From Photobacterium lipolyticum (GTDB taxonomy: Bacteria > Pseudomonadota > Gammaproteobacteria > Enterobacterales > Vibrionaceae): a DNA stretch of 64,000 bases. Positions within the stretch are counted from its first letter, which is position 1; each line of letters opens with the position of its first letter. The translations under genes were made by a program, and so were the position numbers. Positions 58,515 to 64,000 of the stretch are shown here, piece by piece. The notes under the pieces were generated by a model. The model was not told the origin of the DNA and did not search any database. It worked only from the letters and a program-made list of their open reading frames with translations. The stretch is taken from NCBI RefSeq assembly GCF_003026475.1, contig NZ_PYMC01000002.1, forward strand, positions 434,001 to 498,000. Direction: 5' to 3'.

Positions 58515-58676
58515 CTACTTCGATTTTGACTTTACCAACAAAGCAAGAGGAATTGCCAAGGGGCCTATAATTGCAGCAATAATCACCCAGTGCATTGGTT
58601 TTAATCCACGTTTCTTCGCTATATAGTGGCATACCATCATGCTGATAATCGTGACTGCAAAAAGAACATAAGCCAT
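58515..58676 (-). CDS. 53-residue single- or double-pass membrane protein
   Basis: A small open frame with an excellent ribosome-binding site (GGAGGTGA, five bases before the ATG at 58676). The product starts MAYVLFAVTIISMMVCHYIA, a membrane helix, then a basic turn KKRGLKPM, then a second hydrophobic helix from HWVIIAAIIGPLAIPLALLV, ending KSKSK. This topology, with positive residues on the turn and tail, is that of a small inner-membrane hairpin. A longer overlapping frame (58504-58704) has no such signals and is not real. Function is unknown. It stands alone between hpf and hns. Confidence 0.82.
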   Translation of the reverse strand: MAYVLFAVTIISMMVCHYIAKKRGLKPMHWVIIAAIIGPLAIPLALLVKSKSK

Positions 58677-58782
58677 TACTATCACCTCCATAGCGATTTT
58701 TCACATAACTTTATACAGTTATAACTGTAGCAGGATCCTTTCTTTACGCGGAACTGGGAGAAACCGTGCATCGGCAGTGTGC

Positions 58783-58812
58783 GGTTTGCCATAAGGAAAA
58801 GTCGGGCAAACC
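58783..58812. other. inverted repeat upstream of the small membrane protein gene
   Basis: GGTTTGCC (58783-58790) and GGCAAACC (58805-58812) are exact complements around 14 bases, in the control stretch of the small membrane protein gene. It could be an operator or an RNA hairpin. Confidence 0.4.
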
Positions 58813-58926
58813 TCTAACGAGGGCGCCCACCGTTTTGTTGCGCAAAATTGCTTTGGGGCAGAAAAGACTTACCAAATCAGTGAAGTTATAACGAAACTAT
58901 CCGTTAAACAAAGTGTGACTTCAAGT

Positions 58927-58951
58927 GAAAGCCCCAAGAAACGGGGCTTTT
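58927..58951 (-). terminator. terminator of hns
   Basis: GAAAGCCCC and GGGGCTTTT form a stem around about seven bases, with a T-rich run on the minus strand. It lies directly past the hns stop. Confidence 0.82.
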
Positions 58952-58957
58952 CATCGA

Positions 58958-59359
58958 TTAAATCAGAAAATCATCAAGCGATTTTCCTTCATTTTCGATA
59001 GCCTCCTTCAGAGGCGCAGGCATGCGACCTTGGCCTGTCCAGGTACGCTCTTCACCATCAACAGTAAATTTATACTTAGCTGGACGAGGTGCACGCTTAG
59101 ATTTTTTAGGTGCGTCGGCTAGAGTTACTAGCAACTCTTCTGGGTCGATACCATCTGCGATCAGCATGTCGCGGTATGCCTTTAATTTTTCTTCTTTTTC
59201 TTTCTCTGCCTGACGAGATTCTGCTTCAGCTTCTTCACGCTCAGCAACCACAGTTTGCAGTTTCTCAAGGGCTTCTTGAAGTTGCTCTAGCGTAAATTCT
59301 TCTCGTGCAGCTGCACGCAGAGAACGCAGGTTTAATAGTGTCTTAAAAACGTCGATCAT
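58958..59359 (-). CDS. hns: H-NS family nucleoid protein
   Basis: 133 residues, typical of vibrio H-NS (VicH). An N-terminal oligomerisation region ([20 protein letters not shown]) leads into a long coiled coil rich in Glu and Lys, then a linker, then the DNA-binding domain with [19 protein letters not shown], where the QGR loop inserts into the minor groove of A/T-rich DNA. It silences transferred genes; the A/T-rich block at 23-27.7 kb would be a natural target. It has its own terminator and no operon partner. Confidence 0.94.
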   Translation of the reverse strand: MIDVFKTLLNLRSLRAAAREEFTLEQLQEALEKLQTVVAEREEAEAESRQAEKEKEEKLKAYRDMLIADGIDPEELLVTLADAPKKSKRAPRPAKYKFTVDGEERTWTGQGRMPAPLKEAIENEGKSLDDFLI

Positions 59360-59469
59360 AATTTTAATTTTGATAGCAAATAAAGCGGGTACTTTACACT
59401 AAATTAGGAAATTGGACTATTCACACTATTAATGACACAAACACTTGTAACGCTTTTGGGGCATTGGTG

Positions 59470-59504
59470 TGAGGGAAGAAGAAACGAGATCTACTTCCCC
59501 TCAC
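59470..59504. other. hairpin past the YgjV-like gene
   Basis: Arms near GTGAGGGAAG and CTTCCCCTCAC pair with one extra base around about 15 bases, a little past the stop of the YgjV-like gene. T runs are missing, so it may only be an RNA end structure. Confidence 0.4.
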
Positions 59505-59526
59505 CTAAATGAACTTAGGGCGTCCC

Positions 59527-60153
59527 TTATAGTTGTTTCTGATAAACACCCTCTGTTCCATCAACAACCTGAAAACCCACTTTGATCAAATACTCTCTGT
59601 GTTCCTTCGTCGTCGGTTTCGCCATGAGCGTATTAACTCCCCTGAGTTTGATTTCATCAGGGTGCGACTCATAGTAATAATGCGCCAACTTAAAATCACG
59701 GTATTCCGGCGTGACATAGTCCAACAGAACAGACAACACACCTTGTTCACTATTATTTCCAACTAATACACCCGCTATGCTGTTATTCCTCAGCATATAA
59801 AACACCGTATTGGCTTCTCTAAGTTCATCTACAGATGCCTGCAGTTCTATTTCGCCCTGATTTGTCGAAATAAAATACTCAAAATATTCAGAATTAACCG
59901 ATGCAACAATCAGTTTGAACTGCTCCTCTGCCGAATAAATTTTCCATAAAAAGTAAACATTGATTCCGGCTATACCCAGATTCATAAACATCGTCGGGTA
60001 AGAGTCAATTAAATAGGCAAACCCAGCAAACAAAAGACAACCAATTAAGTTAATTACCCTCAGCTTTATGATTGACGTCATTGTCAGAGAAACAAGAACG
60101 ACTAACGATGCCAGATAACCAAACCACTCTATCCAATCAAAATCCATTTTCAT
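59527..60153 (-). CDS. YgjV-like inner-membrane protein with C-terminal acetyltransferase-like domain
   Basis: A 208-residue protein. The AAGGAC site is better placed for the second ATG (60147) than the first. The first 80 residues hold three hydrophobic helices (YLASLVVLVSLTMTSI, INLIGCLLFAGFAYLI, TMFMNLGIAGINVYFLW) that resemble the YgjV family. The cytoplasmic remainder has strands and a helix in the order of a GNAT fold (NTVFYMLRNNSIAGVLVG, then a later LIKVGFQVVDG), but the acetyl-CoA P-loop pattern is not clear, so it may be inactive. Function unknown. It stands alone. Confidence 0.75.
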   Translation of the reverse strand: MKMDFDWIEWFGYLASLVVLVSLTMTSIIKLRVINLIGCLLFAGFAYLIDSYPTMFMNLGIAGINVYFLWKIYSAEEQFKLIVASVNSEYFEYFISTNQGEIELQASVDELREANTVFYMLRNNSIAGVLVGNNSEQGVLSVLLDYVTPEYRDFKLAHYYYESHPDEIKLRGVNTLMAKPTTKEHREYLIKVGFQVVDGTEGVYQKQL

Positions 60154-60759
60154 GTCCTTATGTGTTTGTTTACCATAAAGATAGCATTGTTCTCGACAAA
60201 CAAACTAATCCATCCATTAATCACATAGACGTACGAAGTTTATCCCGATGGCAAAGAGTAGTAAGGCTATTAAAGTCTGCTATGATGAGCAATATTCTTT
60301 TCTGTCCTTGCCAAATCATCCAAATTCCTTTCCGTAATGCTGCTTGTTAGACGGTTTATATCCGTCTGTCACTTCCAGTTATTTCTACCTATCCTGCTAA
60401 GACAAACGATAGGAGTTCATTAAATTAATATTGTTATGCTGCACTCTGGGACTGGCTCTTAAAAATTCTATCTATCACAACTGTCTGTACTAGTGTAGAT
60501 ATGTGACCAATGCACATTAGAAAATCTATCGTAGAACGATATGAACAGAGTATGACTTAATAAAGAAAAGGGGCAAATCCGGCTTAGAGCAGTCACCCTA
60601 AGCCTTTAATGGGTAACAAGCAAAAGGTATTCAAAACAAAAGCCCCTTGGTTAACAAGTGACTTTGATTCGTACCTATTTACGCTGTAACAGTGCGCGGT
60701 TATTACTTACTGCCTGTACGGCAGGTCTCATTTCAGATGCACCTTCATTTATTACGCCG
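60154..60759. other. long gene-free stretch with palindromes
   Basis: About 600 bp without a supported gene. It holds GGCTTAG (60581-60587) paired with CTAAGCC (60598-60604), followed by TTT, a likely weak terminator. It also holds the palindrome CTGCCTGTACGGCAG (60710-60724). The short frame 60072-60350 on the plus strand overlaps the YgjV-like gene and has no ribosome-binding site. Confidence 0.5.
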
Positions 60760-61074
60760 TTAGCGTAGTTTTACCGCGGTACCATAAGCCAAAATTTCTG
60801 ACGCCCCCTGCATAATGGCACTGGTCGTAAAGCGCAGGTTAACAATCGCATCTGCACCTAAAGATTCAGCTTCGGTAATCGCTCGGTTCAGCGCTTCCTC
60901 CCGGGCTTCTGTCAGCATCTCGGTATAGCCTCTGATCTCACCACCAAAGATGGTTTTAAAGCCGGCCATAATATCTCGTCCGACGTGCTTAGATTGCACG
61001 ACATTTCCCGTAACCACGCCAAGCGTTTCTTTAATCTCCCGAGCTGAAACATCGGGCGTTGTGACACACAACAT
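60760..61074 (-). CDS. ybjQ: YbjQ family protein (UPF0145)
   Basis: A 104-residue cytoplasmic protein of the YbjQ family, a pentameric fold of unknown function sometimes labelled heavy-metal-binding. Diagnostic stretches are LGVVTGNVVQSKHVGRDIMA, the GGEIRGYTEML turn, and AESLGADAIVNLRFTTSAI. AAGGGAG precedes the ATG and overlaps the end of the GNAT gene, so the two are co-transcribed with a 13-bp gap. The length is normal. Confidence 0.93.
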   Translation of the reverse strand: MLCVTTPDVSAREIKETLGVVTGNVVQSKHVGRDIMAGFKTIFGGEIRGYTEMLTEAREEALNRAITEAESLGADAIVNLRFTTSAIMQGASEILAYGTAVKLR

Positions 61075-61087
61075 ACTTTAAACTCCC

Positions 61088-61534
61088 TTAAAAACGATAT
61101 TCAAATGGAATGCAACCACCAGGTAGCGGTTTGGCTTCACCGATCTGCTCAAAGCCTACGCGATGATAGAAACCCACGGCATGGCTTGATGAAGAAAGCT
61201 TTACCCGACCTTTCGCAGAGCGACTCTTACAGGCAGACAACGCTTTTAAAACCAGCTCTTTGCCAATTCCTCTGGCATGATAATCCGGTTCGACAAACAA
61301 GTTGGCCAGATTCCAGTGATCTTTTACTAACACGACACCGACTATTCTGTCATCAATACGATACAAAAAATGTGCAGCACTTTGCTTATGGTCTTTCCAC
61401 CACAAAACATTGTCCGCGCAATGTTTGACTAGATCATCGGCAATAGCCTGGGGTACATCGATACATGTCTTTATTGAATTATCGATTTGCACAATTATCT
61501 CAGGAATATCGCTAACTGTTACTTCTTCAATCAT
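61088..61534 (-). CDS. GNAT-family N-acetyltransferase
   Basis: 148 residues from the ATG at 61534, with AAAGG ahead; the longer frame starts ten codons earlier without support. The acetyl-CoA-binding motif is clear (LFVEPDYHARGIGKELVLKA), followed by LSSSSHAVGFYHRVGFEQIG, typical of the C-terminal half. The substrate is unknown. It is the first gene of an operon with ybjQ. Confidence 0.9.
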   Translation of the reverse strand: MIEEVTVSDIPEIIVQIDNSIKTCIDVPQAIADDLVKHCADNVLWWKDHKQSAAHFLYRIDDRIVGVVLVKDHWNLANLFVEPDYHARGIGKELVLKALSACKSRSAKGRVKLSSSSHAVGFYHRVGFEQIGEAKPLPGGCIPFEYRF

Positions 61535-61590
61535 GCAGTACCTTTCACTTATTGTTTTACCCACACCATAACTGTTAAAAACATGATTAA

Positions 61591-62334
61591 CTACTTCACT
61601 TCATTCAAATACGTCAGAAAACGATGCCATGATTTACGATCCGCCTCTTGACGATAATTGGGAGAATCGAACACCGTAAAGGCGTGAGGTGCGCCGCTGT
61701 AAACAATCATTTCGTGACTAACCTGGCTCGCTTCCAACGCTTTCGACAGAGCGGCAAAGTCTTCCATTGAAATAGCCTGATCTGCCGCGCCGTGCATTAT
61801 CAGCACACTTCCTTTTGTTTTGGCGTAATCCTGATCTGGCGGGGTTTTCAGCCCGCCGTGAAAAGTGACAAAACCTTTTATATCGGCACCGGAACGTGCC
61901 AGCTCTAAAACGGCTGCACCACCAAAGCAATACCCCATTGCGACGACATCTTCAGTTTTCGCCCCCTTTGCTTCTGCTGCTTTTAATCCGCCATTAAGCA
62001 AGTCGCGCATTTTCTGCCTGTCTTTATAGAGTTCGCCTGTATGCTGGCGCCTGTCTTCAACTTTTGTCGGCCTGATCCCGGCACCAAACAGATCAACGGC
62101 AAATACGGCGTACCCTTCCTCAACCAGCATCTCGGCACGTTTTACTTCATAATCCGTTAAGCCGTCCCAGTCATGAACCATCAATATCAACGGTGCATCT
62201 TTAGCCGGTGAAATATAGTATCCCTCATAATTTTGCCCGTTTACCTGATATCTCACTGACTCACCCTGCAGTGCCAGAGCAGAGCCGGTGGTAAACAGTA
62301 ACGTTGCCAGCATCATTTTTATCTTGATGTTCAT
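61591..62334 (-). CDS. secreted dienelactone hydrolase family protein
   Basis: 247 residues with a signal peptide (MNIKIKMMLATLLFTTGSAL, cleavage near ALQ), so the enzyme is probably periplasmic. It has the alpha/beta hydrolase fold. The nucleophile is Cys in GYCFGG, the Asp lies in HGAADQAIS and the His in GAPHAFT; a Cys nucleophile is a dienelactone hydrolase trait. The natural substrate of periplasmic members is not known. The gene ends 57 bp before the GNAT start on the same strand. Confidence 0.9.
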   Translation of the reverse strand: MNIKIKMMLATLLFTTGSALALQGESVRYQVNGQNYEGYYISPAKDAPLILMVHDWDGLTDYEVKRAEMLVEEGYAVFAVDLFGAGIRPTKVEDRRQHTGELYKDRQKMRDLLNGGLKAAEAKGAKTEDVVAMGYCFGGAAVLELARSGADIKGFVTFHGGLKTPPDQDYAKTKGSVLIMHGAADQAISMEDFAALSKALEASQVSHEMIVYSGAPHAFTVFDSPNYRQEADRKSWHRFLTYLNEVK

Positions 62335-62455
62335 CTTGATATCCCTTTAAGAGTCTGTCGTCATTAAATCAGTCGTATTAGTGTAGTCCACACACTGCTC
62401 ACTCAATGATCACACTTGTTAGGTTTTCTGATTATTTCGGTTTTCTACAGGCGAA

Positions 62456-62483
62456 AAAAAGCCAGCTTTTCAACGCTGGCTTT
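62456..62483 (-). terminator. terminator of the second chemoreceptor gene
   Basis: AAGCCAGC (62459-62466) pairs with GCTGGCTT (62475-62482) around eight bases; a run of seven T residues follows on the minus strand. Confidence 0.85.
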
Positions 62484-62511
62484 GAATAGATTATTAAGCT
62501 AATGAGTTAAA

Positions 62512-64000
62512 TTACTTAAGCTTAAATTGACTGACGATCGCCGCCAGCTGTTCGTTGCTGCTTGCAAGATTACGCGTACTGTCCATGGTATGGGTGCCAT
62601 TCTCGGTAAGCTGGCCAACCATGTCCTGGATTGTCATCATGTTGCGGTTGATCTCTTCTGTAACCGTACTCTGCTGCTCTGCGGCCGCGGCAATCTGGAT
62701 CCCCAGATCATTAATTTTGACTACCGATGTCGCCATAGTGTCCAGGCTTTCGTTAACGTTGGCGGTCGTGTCAGCCGTTTGTTGGCAACGGCGCTTAGTG
62801 TCGTCCATCGCGCTGACAACCGAGCTTGTTCCCTTATGTAACTTAGTCAGCATTTCGTTGATTTCAGATGTACTCTGCTGGGTTCTTGCGGCCAAAGCTC
62901 GAACCTCATCCGCTACGACCGCAAACCCGCGTCCCTGCTCTCCGGCACGGGCCGCTTCGATAGCCGCATTCAAGGCAAGTAAATTGGTCTGATCGGCAAT
63001 TTCGCCAATAACACTAAGGACGGAACCGATTTTTTGGGCATCCTCACTCATGGTTTGAATATTGAGTGCCATGGCGTCAACTTCATCAACCAAGGCCGCC
63101 ACACTGCTTACGGCACCGTCAACCACACGTTTAGATTGCTCAGCTTCGTCACTAGTATTTTGCGTAAATGCCGCGGATTGCGAAGCACTTTGCGCGACAC
63201 TGTCTGCCGTTGAGCTCATTTCATTTACGGCGGTTACCACCTGATCTGTTTCTAAAGAGTGAGAGGCTAATACGGTATCGTTCAGTTCAGCCTGCGTCTT
63301 AAGTTGTTCGATACCTTCTGAAATATGCCCGGATGATTGGGAGACTTCCAGCATCATCGCTTGCAAATTGCCGATAAAGGTATTTACCGCCTCTGCGATT
63401 TGGCCAAGATCATCCTTGGTATTCACATCAAGGCGTCGGGTAAGATCGCCATTGCCTTGCGATAAATCGACAATCGTGCTTTTCAACGCAAGAATCGGAC
63501 GATACAACCGATTCAGCACAACCAAAATAATCGCGGAAGCAAAGAGGATCAATAACCCAGCGGTGAATAAGGCGGTATTCAAGGCTTCATCGACTTCTGC
63601 GTAGACCAATGACTTATCAAGACCAACTAGCAAGTGCCAGCGGGTCTCTTTATCAAGCTCAATGGCCTGGAAGTAAGCGACCTTTTCAACACCACCTAAG
63701 CTGTAATTGAAAATCCCGCTATCCTTGGCACGCATTTCACGATCTAGTTCAGCGAGTTCAGGAAAGTCAGACAGTTTGGTTTTACCGGGAACATCGACTT
63801 CGCCGGTTGAAGCAATGGTAGTCCCTTGGTTGTCATATAAACCGGTCATTGCTCCGGGGAAAGGGGACTGATTAACCACATCGGTAAGCAGGCTCAACTC
63901 GATATCGGCAAGTAAAACACCACGGAGCTTGTCTCCATCGAAGAAAGGTTCTGCAATACTGACCATCAGCTTGCCCGATGACGCCCCTTTATAGATACCG
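62512..64000 (-). CDS. methyl-accepting chemotaxis protein, 5' end cut by the window
   Basis: The frame stays open through base 64000, so the methionine at 63966 is internal and the true start lies beyond the window. The visible part has the end of a dCache sensor ([20 protein letters not shown] and [19 protein letters not shown]), a membrane helix ([20 protein letters not shown]), HAMP and the full signalling hairpin ([20 protein letters not shown]). It is unlike the first chemoreceptor in the sensor half and so recognises a different ligand type, probably an amino acid or carboxylate for dCache_1; that is inference. It has its own terminator. Confidence 0.93.
   Translation of the reverse strand, partial: GIYKGASSGKLMVSIAEPFFDGDKLRGVLLADIELSLLTDVVNQSPFPGAMTGLYDNQGTTIASTGEVDVPGKTKLSDFPELAELDREMRAKDSGIFNYSLGGVEKVAYFQAIELDKETRWHLLVGLDKSLVYAEVDEALNTALFTAGLLILFASAIILVVLNRLYRPILALKSTIVDLSQGNGDLTRRLDVNTKDDLGQIAEAVNTFIGNLQAMMLEVSQSSGHISEGIEQLKTQAELNDTVLASHSLETDQVVTAVNEMSSTADSVAQSASQSAAFTQNTSDEAEQSKRVVDGAVSSVAALVDEVDAMALNIQTMSEDAQKIGSVLSVIGEIADQTNLLALNAAIEAARAGEQGRGFAVVADEVRALAARTQQSTSEINEMLTKLHKGTSSVVSAMDDTKRRCQQTADTTANVNESLDTMATSVVKINDLGIQIAAAAEQQSTVTEEINRNMMTIQDMVGQLTENGTHTMDSTRNLASSNEQLAAIVSQFKLK

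Noticed and set aside
58504-58704. 66-codon open frame on the minus strand
   Set aside because: It overlaps the 53-residue membrane protein in another frame; only the latter has a ribosome-binding site and a sensible protein.
60072-60350. 92-codon open frame on the plus strand
   Set aside because: It overlaps the start of the YgjV-like gene on the other strand, has no ribosome-binding site and gives an unconvincing protein.
60703-60730. CRISPR array
   Set aside because: Only one palindromic core is present, flanks differ from the type I-F repeat, no spacers or cas genes are visible.

Overview
The window looks like a chromosomal segment of a marine gammaproteobacterium of the Vibrionaceae, most plausibly Photobacterium or a close Vibrio relative. 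This is an inference. It rests on AphA-like PadR regulators, a TorR/TorS-like system, a trypsin-like protease with a GlyGly-CTERM-type tail, glycine-run lipoproteins, many chemoreceptor and c-di-GMP genes, and an H-NS, DbpA and HPF complement of vibrio type. I saw no rRNA, tRNA, CRISPR array, integrase or transposase.

Layout. (1) 1-13.5 kb: the 3' part of a sucrose-6-phosphate hydrolase gene and a fructokinase gene converge on an 11-kb sensory block. All genes of that block are on the minus strand: a TorR-like regulator, two near-duplicate TorS-like hybrid kinases, two almost identical aphA-like genes, and a chemoreceptor. Chemoreceptor and kinases share one double-Cache sensor. The kinases still carry a shrunken piece of the chemoreceptor signalling helix, so chemoreceptor and kinases are chimeric relatives. 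(2) 13.7-17.8 kb: a small carbohydrate-module lipoprotein, YedI, YcbX and MurQ. (3) 17.9-27.7 kb: a giant Ca-binding-repeat lipoprotein, then an A/T-rich stretch with a second lipoprotein, a secreted trypsin-like protease and an AraC regulator. (4) 28-29.9 kb: an ABC exporter. (5) 29.9-35.6 kb: a thiol and amino-acid block with a periplasmic phytochelatin-synthase-like peptidase, an M20 amidohydrolase, an APC permease, RidA and a cysteine desulfidase. (6) 35.8-39.3 kb: a DHA2 efflux pump with its membrane fusion protein and a divergent TetR regulator around a clear palindromic operator. (7) 39.3-42.8 kb: a PhnD-like binding protein with a GGDEF-EAL protein. (8) 43.2-48.1 kb: a methylcitrate-cycle operon, gntR-prpB-prpC-prpD, with two operator-like palindromes. 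(9) 48.3-52.4 kb: Hsp20, DbpA and a TPR-GGDEF protein. (10) 52.9-57.2 kb: an AraC regulator fused to a CBM21-like glycogen/starch-binding domain, followed by a GH13 amylase lipoprotein. (11) 57.8-64 kb: HPF, a 53-residue membrane protein, H-NS, a YgjV-like protein, YbjQ, a GNAT protein, a dienelactone hydrolase, and a chemoreceptor cut by the window edge.

The strongest candidates for something undescribed are the chemoreceptor/hybrid-kinase/AphA block, the AraC-CBM21 regulator beside its amylase, and the phytochelatin-synthase/M20/permease/RidA/cysteine-desulfidase block, which reads as a thiol-conjugate scavenging route. All functions are read from sequence motifs and family memory; no search was run.
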